A DNA stretch of 64,000 bases from Trichoplax adhaerens. Taxonomy: Eukaryota; Placozoa; Uniplacotomia; Trichoplacea; Trichoplacidae. The position numbers were made by a program, and so were the translations under genes. The stretch covers positions 6,466,667-6,530,666 of the forward strand of contig NW_002060946.1 of the NCBI RefSeq assembly GCF_000150275.1, in the 5' to 3' direction. The notes under the pieces are model-generated. The model searched no databases and was not told the DNA's origin. It worked only from the letters and a program-made list of their open reading frames with translations. Below, in pieces: positions 1 to 13,808 of this stretch; the first letter of the stretch is position 1, and every line of letters starts with the position of its first letter.

Positions 1-54
1 AAATTCATGCTCGATACGAGAACTTTTAAATTTTTCTTATTTTACAATTTTCAG

Positions 55-101
55 ACCGATATCACAACATAGAGACGAGTCAATACAGAATTGGATCTTA
101 G
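55..101 (+). CDS. Possible last exon of a gene starting left of the window
   Basis: A pyrimidine-rich tract ends in a good acceptor (ttttacaattttcag, up to base 54). It is followed by a short open frame (two bases, then codons RYHNIETSQYRIGS) that ends in TAG at 99-101. An AATAAA lies at about 149, the right distance for a poly(A) signal. This pattern is what the final exon of a plus-strand gene would give. No family is recognisable from 14 residues, and the rest of the gene would lie outside the window, so this is a weak call. Confidence 0.3.
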
Positions 102-1544
102 TAAAGGACCCTTGTTAAAACACTAAAATGTAGCAAACTGAAGTAGCAATAAATTTTAGTTTCATCTCAATGCCGAGTAATGGAGAGCATCGTTCAATAC
201 TACATAGGCACTTGCTTCTGGTCCGTGGACAAGTCAGCAGTATTACGCTATTATTTCTTACTTAAGTTCGAAAGTAAGAGTAATAAAATATATAGCAATA
301 TTAAATCGTTGAATGTAAAGTACATCAAGTTGGACATCATCGCTTATTTATTTGGACATTTTCTTCCACGGTATGTTATCACAGCTGTCGTAAACTACTT
401 CACTAACAAAAAAATAAACGCCATTTGCTCCGCTATTACTCGAAGCTTATCATTGGACTCAATTCTTAATACAGTATATACTGTAGTTACGTTTGATATA
501 AAGTACAGGACAAGCCACGATATAATTATCGCTTCCATATTTCCTAGTAAGCTCTGCTACAGTAATAATTCATGATTTTGAATAATATCATACAAAAGAA
601 AAAATAATGAGTGATACATACATTAATTGGTAACATTGGGATTTGGGAATGAATAAAGTATTATTAATTAAGCTCTGCAATGGAGCTCGCTACGTTCTGG
701 AATTTCTTCCATTTCCATTTACCACAATGATATGAATAAAGACTGCAAGATAAAATCTATTTTAAAGTGCCAAACTACTTAATCCTGCAAGAGATGCTAT
801 ATCTTCCAATTTTTTAAGCTAGTTGACAAACGGAACTCAAATTAAAGAAGTTGATGACATCCAAATTATACTGTACTGAGTGCGTAAAGTAGCGATCCTC
901 ACCATAAGTATACACTCACTATACAGTACAGTACAATGCTCATACTGTATATTGGATTGTCAATAATACTGGCCGTCATGATTATTCATTATTTATTTAC
1001 TATAATCTAGGCAGAATACAAGATTAATAAACAGTTCAAATGTCCATTGCCTCATTAGACGTAGGGCATGACTCATTGCTGATAATGAGTTCATACATCC
1101 CATGGAAACTTGACTGAATAACCTGTGATGATTTGTCACTTTTAAAGAAATATTGATGAAAATACCAATTACACTATGGATAGAAGTTGTATACCGGATA
1201 AGCAGACCGCCCATTGCCCTGAGATTAATCACCATCATTAAAATATAGCACAAGGCAAATTACCGATAAAGCAGAATCTAAAAAAAAATGAAACGAGAAA
1301 AATCAAGGCAGTTCATCGTTTTAGTGGAAATCAGCGCCATACAAGAGCCAGATATCTGTGTATCCGAGTCTATAATTTGTCTTCTGTATTGTTGTCTATG
1401 GCAGGTGCAGTAGGATGGCACTAAGCAGAGTAGGAAAATATCCTGATTGATCAATCATAACTTTATTTTCATTTCTGACAGTTGATAATTTACTAATTTA
1501 TTTATGAAGCTTCAATACAATGCTGGTCAGAGCGATATTGCCGT
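102..1544. other. AT-rich spacer, no supported gene
   Basis: The spacer contains an open frame of 131 codons at 180-575 without recognisable motifs, repeats or neighbouring exons; I do not treat it as a gene. ACTGTAC/GTACAGT-type motifs cluster at about 870-950. Nothing else stands out. Confidence 0.5.
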
Positions 1545-1985
1545 CTACTACTGCATGTGGCAAGCAAGAGGAAACGATCGTCTTTCCAAACTGATGACTA
1601 TGAAAGTTGAATTTGATCAATGATATCAACAAGGAATGATGGAGAATCGAAATGAAAGTATTTGTTATAGTGAAATAGTGTAATACCCTACTGTATGTGT
1701 TAAGTAAAAAGAGGAAATGATCGTATTTCCAAACTGCTCACTATTGCTTATTGTAACAGTTGAACTTGATCCATGATGTCAACAAGGAATGATCGAGAAT
1801 CGAAACGAAAATTTTTGTCATAGTGAAATAGTGTAATACTATCTAGTACAGTACTGCATGTGTTCAGAAAGAGGAAATGATCATGTTTAAAAACTGATGA
1901 CTGTGAAAGCTGAAGTTGATCAATGATATCAATTGGGAATGGTGGAGAATCGATATAAAAATTTGAGCAATAGTGATTCCTATAA
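1545..1985. repeat. Tandem repeat, three diverged copies of about 145-160 bp
   Basis: The landmarks gaggaaatgatcg, tgatcaatgatatcaa and ggaatgatggagaatcga recur in the same order three times; the gagga landmark sits at about 1568, 1711 and 1871. Copies differ by substitutions and small indels. The short minus-strand open frame over this stretch is a by-product of the repeat. Confidence 0.75.
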
Positions 1986-2483
1986 TTACAACTATTCATT
2001 TCGCTAGGCTAGAATACTTCAAGTCGTTCACATAGGAAAGCATGAGTAAATCAAAAGTAGATCAACCGTCGTCTTTAGAGACAGCAATCGTATCCATTCT
2101 AATTTGATGCTTCAGCAAGTAGATTACTTGAAATCGAGGTAGTTTGAAAATAACTTTTCTATCCATTTGAAAATCAAACTCCATTCACGGTCATGAAGCC
2201 ATTGTTGTTTGTTATTGCACTTTATTATAGATATCTTCATCCAACCGCAAGAATATCCTTCAAAGCGGAGTCTTGCTTTGATACTCATGCTATTGTCGTC
2301 ATTTTGGGTAAAAGATGACTAGCCTAGAATACATGGAATCATACCTCTAAACTGAAACGTTGATGTAGAGTACTCAAGACATCAAGTGAAACATCCTACT
2401 ACAAGGGAGGCTGTCTAAACTTTCAGGTAGACATCAACTCTTATTACGCCAGACTGTAACGTTATTAACGTCTCCACAAAGAA

Positions 2484-2506
2484 CCCCCCCCCCCCAAAAA
2501 AAAAAA
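2484..2506. repeat. C12-A11 homopolymer tract
   Basis: Twelve C are followed directly by eleven A in otherwise AT-rich spacer DNA. It is one of four long G/C runs in the window, all in spacers rich in GTAC motifs. The exact length is uncertain in any assembly. Confidence 0.8.
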
Positions 2507-3911
2507 CTCCAGTACAGTACTGTCTATCACCGATATCGGTCGATCTTCTGCCAAGAGACCCGAAACGACTGTTATTCAATCATCATCGCCATAACAAGAC
2601 GAACATAGTGAAAACGAAAACGAAAATGAAGTCGGTCTTTTCATCATTTTGAGTCTATTGATAACAACTTCAAGCCTATCGTATCCCTGATTTCAACGCT
2701 TACCTGAAGAACCAAGCAACTCTCCCTTATCACGGTTATAATCACAATCGGACATGAGTTAGGCAAAATTTTGGGTGATGGATCAACGTGGAATCTTTTC
2801 GATTGGAGCAATGGTCAGCGGCAGCATGAAAGCAATGAAATAATTTGCCCAAATGTTTTCAACTAATTTAATCAATAGCCAGCTAGATAACGTTAACCTA
2901 GTGATCAAAAGTAACAATAGAGAAATGACGAATAGAGTTGATGATGAGTTGGTATTGGCTGAGGTCACAACAGTGACGTCGATCACTTTCTTTGTACTGT
3001 TTGGTGCTGGATAGTACAGTACTTTGCACTGTAATGCACTGTACTATACACTGTACTATTCTTCCAAGTCCTTGCTACTGCCTCGGGACCGTCATGGCCA
3101 AATGTAGGAAAACTTTTGAATTTGGCCTTATCCTCTAACCAGCGACTTGTAAATTTCCTCTTGCAATAAATTATTACAATCCTTGTTTTGACTAAGGTTT
3201 CTTTTTCGATAGTGGCACAACATTGTAGTCCATGCTCGAAAATCGCGCATGGATTACTTTAGTCGATGCTGTAGACTAACCTGAACTGGTCGAATAAAAC
3301 TGTACAGTACAGACACACAACAAGACTAGTTCCAGGTCAGTGGACTTTACCATATGCAGTACTACAAAGCAACATGTCCAATGTGGACAGCATAGCATGC
3401 CGTTGCTGATATCCTATGCCATCGAAATGACCAGTAAAACTCTTCTCATTGATCTCCACATTTTGAGTAATAGATGATCATGAAAATGGCATAGTCAATA
3501 AAACGACCTTGAAGAGGTTACGATATCAACTAAAATTGATAGAATGTCTTAAAAAATGGACTCGGAGAGAGCGAGCGTAAAAGCAGTTCAAAATCAACCG
3601 TGCGCAACTTTAAATCTATCAGCGTCGGTACCTAAATGGCCTCTCACTCACCGAGTTATCAACTACGTAGTAGCACTGATCGAGCTGTTGTTATGCAGGA
3701 AAATTGATGTTAAAGTCAAAACTTAGAGTAAAAGAAAGACGAAATAATTCTTTACTTTTGCCGATATACCATTGTCGTATTAAGATGGATTGCTTACAAG
3801 CAGATCAAATAGAACTGGCCAAATCGATCCTAGACTCTACTGCCTCCTGAAGCCTTAGCGCTTTTTAGGGCTATAACTCAACTTTCAAAGTAGGGATGCC
3901 AATTCATACAC

Positions 3912-4535
3912 CAAAATGGCCTTGAAGAAGGCGCAAAACAAACTAAAGTCAATGTAATGCCTTTCAAAGAGGACATCAGACAGGTTATAAAACTAGATTA
4001 TCATCAATCGTAAATGATTACGTACATCCTACAATACCTAAATGGCGTTGCAATGCCTTTCAAAGGGGACATCAGGCAGGCCATAAAACTAGACTAAAAC
4101 CAATCGTAGATGATTACGTGTATATCCTACAATACATAAATGGCGTTGCAATGCCTTTTAAAGGGAACATCAGACAGGTTATAAAACTAAACTAAAATCA
4201 ATCGTAGATGATTACGCGTATATCCTACAATACGTAAATGGCCTTGCAATGCCTTTCAAAGCGGACATCAGACAGGTTATAAAACTAGACTAAAATCAAT
4301 CGTAAATAACTACGTACATCCCGCAATACCTAAATGGCCTTGGCATGCCTTTTAAATGGAACATTAGACAGGTTATAAAACTAGACTAAAATCAATCGTA
4401 GATAACTACGTACATCCCGCAATACCTAAATGGCCTTGGCATGCCTTTTAAATGGAACATTAGACAGGTTATAAAACTAGACTAAAATCAATCGTCCATG
4501 ACTACGCACATCCTACAATACCCAAATGGCCTTGC
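3912..4535. repeat. Minisatellite array, six copies of 96-98 bp
   Basis: The unit runs from atgcctttcaaaggggacat through ataaaactagactaaaatca to the phrase aatacctaaatggccttg. The atgcc landmark occurs at 3957, 4053, about 4151, 4249, 4345 and 4441, giving periods of 96 or 98 bp. The two rightmost copies are nearly identical, so the array was still being extended recently at that end. No open reading frame persists through it. Confidence 0.9.
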
Positions 4536-5229
4536 TGAAAGTACGACACACTACGCCTATTCATTATACAACTGCGCCGTTAAAATCCTGTGAGAGACTA
4601 CTAGATATATATCATTGACTATTAGCTATAGCTGAATCAATTGGAAGACATCTTAGTTTATGAACAATTTATTATACGAGTATAGATAGTGTTAAGGACA
4701 AATCGATCCCTAAGCTACGTATAATAACAAATCTAATAGGTTACAAATAGAAAATTTGACAACGCGTTGTTAGTTCGATAACTAACTGCAACAACCCGTT
4801 GCAATTATTAGCTCAAAATGTGACTATTCTAAAGCATTCCGACATAAACGTGGACTTGACGGCTATTGCAACACATCAATAATATAATCATCCATTTGAA
4901 AAGCACAAATTGCAGAAACAGTTGATTACTACCTAGTTGAGTCTCAAGATACATTCAATGAAATAAAAACAAAGGAAATTGGTGCTAGACTAATTCCATT
5001 TTCTTCCATGAAAATGAAAACGGCAGCGGTTAAATAGTGCAAGACCAAAGGGACCATAGTCGAACAATGGATGACTTTAGATCTTCAAAAATACCCCCTG
5101 TACGTCGAGCTACTTATAAATATTTAAACTGCGATGACTAATTTGCTAACAAAACTATCACCATTTTCAACAATTAATTTGAATGCTAATGTCATGCATA
5201 CAAAATAAATTCCATCGTCATATCAACAT
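4536..5229. other. Spacer / 3' flank of the M13 peptidase gene
   Basis: AT-rich sequence follows the stop codon of the minus-strand peptidase gene. It presumably holds that gene's 3' UTR. I see no other coding signal in it. Confidence 0.5.
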
Positions 5230-8200
5230 TCATAACAGCAAACATTTATCCTTTGGATTCATGGGAGAATTTGCTTGGCAATCAAATACATCAGCAAATT
5301 CATGAAGATTAGATAACGAACCAATAACCCTGGACAAAAAATTAGAAATCGATAAGCTACAATATCAAATGTGGACTAATGCCTTGGATAGAAAATTTTT
5401 AAATTAACGAATAAGCTATCTATCAACCTGAAAACATTGGGGCTATGCAATTCAGTCATCTCGAAGTTTAGCAAATAGTTTAGCAACGATGTCCTGCACA
5501 TACTCTGTAAAATGAATTCGTTAAATAAAACTGAAAACAACAGCAATGGTTAAAATGTCGATGCTCGTTACAAATACTAGTCAGAAAATAATATTATCGT
5601 ATGTATCAGCACAGACAATATGCCATAGCCACTTCTAAGTCAACGTTCCATGCAAGAATAGTCTAAGCTAAATGGCTTATACTAGTATAAATTATTTCAC
5701 GTTATAAAATTAAACTCCATTCTAGAACTGCGTAGAACGGTAATGACACATGTGCTAGACTCAATCTAAAACTGTACTAAATAAAATCCATAAAAATATA
5801 TTCTTATTTCAGTGTTCATCTACATATTCAAAAATACAGGATTACTGCTTCAATGCCATTGAACTGTGATCAGATGAATATAACCTATTCCACATTAAAT
5901 TTCATTCATTCATGCACCGAAAAACGTAATGTAATCACAAATAGCATAAGCTAAAACAAATATCATAAATGTTATCATGACTAAATTAATCTTGCATACG
6001 CGTAATAGAGATATAGACAAGCTATTTTCTGATCAATCACATTAAAGCAAAATACTTTTGCAACCAACCTGAGCGTAATGTATGAAGAATAACTGTTTCC
6101 TTGTGAAATCATTTTTCTCTGCATTTCCACAAGGTGAATTTTCAGCTTGATTTAAATTGATTTCATAGGCCTAAGTAATTTATTTTGCAGCAAAACCTTC
6201 AAATTACATAAAACATTAAATTAATTAGCTAAACTGCCACATGCAACTCACCTTGTAGGCTAGCTTTAAACCTTCAGAATCGGCTATATTTTCAGACACA
6301 GTCAAATTACCATTCATCTAGACAACAAATACATATTGTCAAGAAGAAAGATTGTTAGCACAATAAGAAAAACATTCATTAATTAATTATGCAAGAATAG
6401 AATATCAATAAATATATAGCAAATAAAGCCGTGAAATGGATCTGATAAGAATAAAAATGATCCCAATCAAACTCACATGTTTCTCATCTAATTTATATGA
6501 TGAATATTGATTAGCAAAGCACTGGATTCTACTGATATAGTTCTTTAAAATATCATTGTCTAGCCATGTCATGATATTGCCATATCGATCATGCTTAATA
6601 CCTACGATACCAAAAAATGATGACAAAGAAAGAAAAGTTAATGTACTAATGGCTAATAGCGTCCTCTACAGCAAGCAAAAACTCTATATTAACTATACTA
6701 GTCACATTATAAACTAATTCTTGAAAGCTAATGCCAAACCTGTAGGATCCAATGAGTGCATAAGTTCATGACCTATTATAGTTCCTAATGCAGCATAGTT
6801 AGCAGCGCTACTTGTATAAGAAAAAGTCAAGGTTCGATCAGTTCAGAGGGCTCGTCATCAATAGAATATATAGTGTAAGATAGACGCATATATCGACACT
6901 TCGATCAAAATTAAGTGATCTACTAACTTTGAATATAAAAGACTAAATATGGGCTTTTGCAATAGTCCAAGAGGAACAGCTGCCATAAATAACAAGAGTG
7001 TGTATTTCAAAAAGACTAACATTTATCATTAAATCGTTGAGTTTAGCTCAAATTAAACTAGAAACTTACCTATCGAATTCCAGGCACGATAATACAAAGC
7101 ATTATTTGAGTCGATATTGATTAACCACCTTGAATTAATCATGTAGCAACAAATAGAAGACTGTTACTATGACTAAAATCCATATGCTAACATTTTCTAT
7201 AAATTTTAATTTTCATGTTATTTTTTAATCCTCTTACAACGCTCAATTTATGATTAGTTTACCTCCGTCCTATTTCGGTTGGTTTTGCGATGGTTGAAAG
7301 CTTGGCTTTAAAATTAAACGCCTTTACATTCATTATATTTTCAAAGAAACAATCCTGCTTTACCCTAACCTGTAAATATTGTGATAAATAGCAAAGCTAT
7401 CAAAATCGTCATGTTCAGTACATATAGTATGTTGAAAAATGAAAGTAAAACAATAAAACATCGCAAAACCGCTATATCATATTTTCCAGCTATTTCCACT
7501 CTATCCGAGCAGATCATGAATCATCAAATACTACAATGTCGTTATATACTCGTGTATCTGCAATAAATCTTAATTTATATAGAATGGAAAATAGTCATGA
7601 TACTGATGTGAGATAGTATTCCACCCTGTCAACTTCCATTGCTTTATAGTTGCAATTGAATGAATATTAAACTCGTATCCAAAATAGCTTAATTACATAT
7701 AGCATTCATAGTCATACATCGTATGTCCTATTCTACGGTCTAACGTTGATAGTTTAGATCTAGTAGGTATAAAGGACAATGAATTTAAGCCAACCCATAT
7801 TTTCTCTATCTTACATAAGCAAAAGCTAAGGTCTAAAGGCAAGAGATATAACTACGAGTACATTGGATAATAAATTCGACTAATTATAGATTTAAGAAAA
7901 TATAAGCATCTCCACACTTTCGGAAAAACTCAAGGTTTAGCTAACTAGACTTCAGCTAATTTTATTATACTCTATGGAATCTATCCCATATATCATTTTT
8001 ACTATGGCCATATATATCAAATTCATTTGTGATAGACTCCGCCATAATTAATGATATTCTAAATAAAGGTATACAAAAACAAATACTCCAAAGTATCGCT
8101 ATATTATCTAAATCTCAATAGATTAACAAACTACATCGCAGTTGATTATAAAAGCCGCCTTTTATTATGGTTGTCTTAATTCACCTATTCCCGTCCAACC

Positions 8201-11200
8201 CCTTATTTAATATTTTAATCAAATGCTAATATAAGCCCAGATACTTCGATGACAGGTAGATACAAACCATCACTGTCACATTATGGTATTGATTTATTCT
8301 GATGAAAAACATAATTGCTCGAAAACCTTAACTTAAATTATCTTGCGTTCTATTTCCTATTGCGCAATTTACATATTATATACCTCCGAATATTGATTTA
8401 ATAGCCCAGTGTCATTAAGTATCCATTCAGGAAATCCAATCATAGACGAAATACCATGAATCTGAGAAAGTAGAATAGAAGACAATCATAACGTGCAATC
8501 TCACCAATCGTATAAAAATTACGCAACCAAAGATGCTAATATGGTTAGGACAATGATACTGTAATATCTTAAGTATCGGAAATCATTCTACAGTCGTTAT
8601 CATCTAATCACCCAAACTTAACTATCTATATCCTGATGCTTTCATTCACTTTCTCATGCACGACACTATTAGGATTTAAAACTCACTTATCAGTCAATTT
8701 GTATACAACAAAACGTTAAGCTCAACAATGTCACAAATAGGGGAGAAAGAAAGTTATTAAGTTATTTTATCTAAAATTTGAGCAACCAATTGAAATAAAA
8801 TCTATTAAAGCATTAGCAAGGATTTTCTGATCGTTATTTAAGAAATAGTTTGCCTTAAAAGATATTAAGAGCTAATATATTATACAGGTGAACTAAAAAC
8901 AAATGCTTGCTAATGAATATCACTTGCATTTTTGTAAATAATGTAAATAATGTAAAAAATGTAGCCATTTAACCTATTGACGTTTAGACGATAGTTTATA
9001 TTACTTCTTAATTATTAATTACAATTCAATAATGCATCTAGACAGCAGTTATTCGGATAGGTTTATGATAATAACATGTAAAGGATTGTGAAAGTTAAAA
9101 TGAGTGAAATAAACTCGAATCCACTGAACTCTAAAATTGTTAAGGTCTCCTCTATCTAGTGTACACTACACATCCAGACATCATTTTATTGATTTTATAG
9201 CCACTCGATCACGTCATTAAACCCCTTATAATACGGCACAACTCTACCTTGGTAAGCATTTCCCCTTTAAGTCTGGCACCCAACCAATGAGATTCTTCGA
9301 CTTTGGATAAGAGAAGGGTCTTAATTTCGTTAACTATTTTTTCAACCTTGTCAAATAAGAAAATTTAATATCCAGAGTGATACCGTATTTATCCAATATT
9401 AATCCCAATACATTTTCGGAATTTACAACACCAACAGCCTTAGTTATGTCAATAAATAAGCTTAAGAGCTAATATCACCATTTCTTCTTACCATTTTAAT
9501 TTTTTCCAGCTTAACTTGATTTGCTTGAACAAAGAGTGAACTAGTAATAACCCCAAAATTCTCATCAGACCACTTTATACACATTTTCCATCGTGGCTGG
9601 ATGGACTTAGGGTAGCCATTAATTGCTGTAGTAAAATCATCTTTTAATTTTACTAATGGTGTAGATAAGTAAGGAATAAAAGATGATATCGAACGCCAGA
9701 CGACAAAGTTGGAAAAGACACTGTATTAAAGAATTAAATTATTCAATAATAGAATCGCTTCGAAGACTTATACGACTGTAAAGTAGTAAGATGTCTATAT
9801 ATACTATATATATATACTCGTTACATAGACTAATACATAATATAAATTTAACAATGACACATTAATCTGCATTCAACATGTTAATGATGTATGAGAAGTA
9901 TCCTGAAGGGATTATAAAACTTGACTTTGCACTGCACATTATATGGGCATATAGTCATTTCTTACTGTTTGTCTATTGCTTCAATTAGTTTGCACATATT
10001 TCTAAAATAATCTTCGTTATATATTTCAACTTCAAGGTGAGAAGCAATTTTTATTTGTGCAATACTTTCTAATACTTCAATCCAGTTTACCTAGATCGTA
10101 ATCATGAATGAAACATAGGTAATATCAATTTCTTAAATATTTAATCATCCTGGCTAATTTCTTAAAAACCGCAATCGCTCTTAAAATAGTTCATTGGATT
10201 ATGCTTTAATGCTTTAAATCGTATTTTTAGTCAAATAAGTATTTGGTATATGAAATTGTAGTTACCTTGCTACATAATTCTTTCTGAATTTTAATAATTG
10301 GAATACGTTGAATCTTTTTCTTTTCATTGTTCATTAACTACGAAAATAGGAAGCTAAAGCTATAAAATCATCGCAAGATCTATCCGTTCGAGCACAATTT
10401 AGTACAGGCAATACCTAGCCACTAAATATATATTCCTAAGTACTATGTATCTGCTGAATACTTGATTTAAAAAAATATCCAACATACAGTATATGAGTAA
10501 ATTACATACATTTACGGCAATAATCATAATATAGGTGTAAGATCGATCTTAAAATAATTGATGAGCTGTATGTAGTTATGCATCAGTGATAGGAATTTTT
10601 TTCTTTTCGAGTTTCCACTGTTATATATAATAATCTATGTTGTACAACTGGGTTCGATCAAAAGCAGATGTTCTAGAATTTTTTATATAAAATCTAGTAA
10701 TTCTCAGCCGTCAATATAGCTACAGGAAGGAAACAATCAATCAATCACTGTGCTGTTATTTTTTGCAACGTGGAAATAAAAAGAATCATCTAAAATATGA
10801 GGTTGAAAACTGTGATCATAATCAAAACAATATAGTACTGTTCATCGATATAGAAATGATAAAAACAGAAAATTACTGCACATCCTCAATTTTTGCATTT
10901 CATTGTCTTTAAATTAAAATTGTAGGAATTGCTTATGGCTTGGTCCTGGTAAATAGCAACTGCGTAACATACGCGTATATTACTAGCCAACCGACAAATA
11001 AACTAATTCAGACGCATCTGTTGTATTTGGCCAAGTACTAGAAATTATTTAATTACATTAATTATTTTGATAATGAGGAATTTTAACTGCAGTAAATATC
11101 TATTTGATGTTTCTTCTCTATCTTAACCCAATAATACCATTTATTTCAAATGATGATCTATTTAGACATTTGCATAGATCTTTCTTTAAGACTAAGTCAA

Positions 11201-13784
11201 CGCTCTCCATGAGGAGAATTGCCTTAAGGATAATTTAGAATAATACACCGTTAGTATAAAAGGTATCATGATGAATTTTTTTCTGTTTTAAAATTTTAAT
11301 GTTAGTCTAATAAGTCCATATTTCAGCACTATATTTAATAAAATAAAATTTAATAGAATCTTTCGTCTTTACAAACAAAACTAGGTTACATAAATGTGTG
11401 TGTGACGTAGTGCTTATAATTATATTTTTGAAATAGAATAACAATATGTTGAATTAAAATTAGTATCAGCTTACGTACAATACTAGTTGAAAAAGAATCA
11501 ATAATGTATTTGTAAGTAATACCATCCATCAATTGTTGAAAAAAAAATGCCAATTTATGTAGCTATAAAAGAGCAAACCAAAGATTTTATATCACTGACA
11601 TTGTTTTAGCTGAATTTTTTTGATAATGTCAAGTTGAAATAGAACCAATTTCTGCTTTTCTGATGTAATTTACTTCAAAATAACAATTATTTTAAGGGCT
11701 TTTAACGAAACTAGAGGCTCTAAGATGGATATATTTCTGTTAAAAATATCTCATCCAAGTGCAATAGCAATAAAAATTAGATTAATTCTCTGTTGAGATA
11801 CAATTCTACTACTGAATAGATTGTCCGTAATAGAAAAGAATTTAGCAGACTCAATGAAATAGGTACCATGGTATTGCAACAAATACAGTAAATTGATCAA
11901 GTAAATACTAGTTTTTGAAACGAATATTTGTCTTACTAGGATACTAAAATATTCATTGAACTTAATGAAGAAAACATTATTGAAAGTATTAATTGTCAAT
12001 ATTTAGATTCATTATAATCATCACCAAAAATGCGTTCCTTAACGTTAAGAAGACTTATAGTAGTTACTAAATGCTGATAAAAAAAATTATATTAAATAAT
12101 ATATTGCGACTAAAATTATTACTTCTAACCTAGGTTAAACCAAATTAAAACTAAATACATTACTCTCTATCCCACTTAGAAATTATGACCATTACAAACT
12201 ACCTTCATACAGGTCAATTTTTGCCGGATGAACCCTTCAAATTTATTTATATATAGTATTGTAACATCAGAGGTAATTCTTTATTTTACCCATGACTGTC
12301 AATCAGTTCAGTTTTCCCTTAAGGATTATCGAATTCATTCTTCTGAATCAAATTGTCGATGCTTAAAAATTTGGACTTACTTTCACAATAGTCTGCTCAA
12401 TTTGGATGATATCATCTAGATCCATTAAAGATATCGATGTATGCCAAGTAGACTGTAAATGCTGCCAAACCTGTCTTAGGTAATTGCGATAGACTTGTAT
12501 CTTGCCGGGGTCATCGTAGTATGTTAAATTGAAAAATTCTAATTTCGGTGGATGGATCTAAATAAGATAGTAGACATAGTAGACAAAGAAATGAACAATA
12601 AGCATCCTGTTTATTTCTAATAGAAAGACTAAATTATCATGCGGTAAGTGATACAAAACAAGACGTTTTAGTTTCAATTTTAAATTCAAGCCTTTCGCCT
12701 AAATTGAATACTTCAATCTTCTAATGAAATTAGTCATATGTTTATACATAAATCACGTAAATGAATTGTAGTGTATCTGTAGCAGAATGAGCTTGAATCA
12801 AATCTAAATTTATCGACAAGCCTGATTCTGCCATAATAATTGAACGAATAAAATATAGATAGATTGACTTCGCAATCGTACTATCCGTAGCAGAATCAGC
12901 TTAAATCAAATCCATATTTATCTACAAGCTTGATTTTATCATAATAATTAAACGAATAAGATAAATTTCTATCGATGTGGCAATCATACTTGTAAAATTT
13001 CTCTTGAGGAATTTCGACCATCAGTATGAATAACAAATTGAAATAAAGTCGGCACATTCCACTTCATAGACAACGTTAAGATTCGATGAAAATGTTTCGT
13101 AGGAGATTGTTTCTTGACATGAGATCCATGTTTGGATAGGGTGCTATTAATTCCGTGGCGATGGTTATGTGGAAGCAATTGCTGTATTAAGTCTAACAGA
13201 GGCCACGAATCCATTCTGTCAATTGTGGTTAAATTTATACAAGAATCATAAAACTGTCTCAATTTATACAGGGAAATATTTTTGGTAGGATGGCTACAAT
13301 TAGCTTTACTACTGTTCAATTTCTCTTCAGTTAAGTTTAAAATTGATTGTTGAACGAGGAGAAAATTTCCCTTTAAGATTTCATCGAATGGACTCCAATG
13401 CGTATAATTCTGTAGTAAACGATTATTTTCTATATAGCGATCACATGCATATCGATAGAAATTTTCACAAGGATTAACCGATAAATTTAATGTTGCTGTT
13501 ATATTATGTATCTTGTTTTGACCATCGATTTGAGTGGAATTACAATCTGTCGATGTATGTTTTCGTTGGTACTTTACTACGGTCATATAAATTGTTACAA
13601 TCACAATCATGAATATAATAATAATCAGAAGAATTGATATTACGACAGCCCAGCAATCAATTTCACTTTCATCACCGCAACCGCTGCGAGTCTTTATAGT
13701 TTGATTTCCTCGACCAGAATTGTTTTGTAGTAGTCTATTTGTAGAATAAACCAGTCTAGATTTAGTAATATAATGTGATAACAT
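5230..13784 (-). CDS. M13-family zinc metalloendopeptidase (neprilysin/ECE-like), type II membrane protein
   Basis: Ectopeptidase predicted to cleave small extracellular peptides. Sixteen exons join in phase to about 776 aa: 13784-12990, 12557-12381, 10337-10266, 10090-9966, 9720-9492, 9346-9248, 8461-8384, 7369-7263, 7128-7070, 6979-6928, 6807-6740, 6601-6477, 6317-6252, 6170-6069, 5504-5428, 5329-5230. A cytoplasmic tail precedes one membrane anchor (residues 45-70), then the M13 N-domain start [13 protein letters not shown]. The catalytic site is complete: HELMH at 611-615, third zinc ligand E671 and D675 in ENIAD, H738 and R744 in LHSPNVFR. The substrate-binding NAYY motif reads NALY (570-573), and the C-terminal CxxW is CLLL. 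Many NxS/T sites support an extracellular domain. The first ATG after an in-frame stop was taken as the start; a non-coding or short upstream exon cannot be excluded. Whether it is closer to neprilysin or ECE is not resolved. Confidence 0.93.
12777..12990. repeat. Tandem duplication (108 bp) over the 5' splice site of M13 intron 1
   Basis: Two copies begin with gtagcagaat at 12779 and 12887 and end with caatcgtact and caatcatact. In gene orientation the second copy carries the splice donor used by exon 1 (GTATGATTG). The other copy carries a donor-like GTACGATTG 108 bp further into the intron. Confidence 0.75.
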
Positions 13785-13808
13785 TTCTGTTACATTAACA
13801 GTAACCAC

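Noticed and set aside
180-575. Plus-strand open frame of 131 codons starting with ATG
   Set aside because: The composition follows the AT-rich background (Ile/Tyr/Ser/Lys), no motif or membrane pattern is recognisable, and there is no splice or repeat context. It may be chance.
11751-11999. Minus-strand open frame inside M13 intron 2
   Set aside because: The flanking exons join in phase 0 without it, and the peptide does not resemble any M13 segment.
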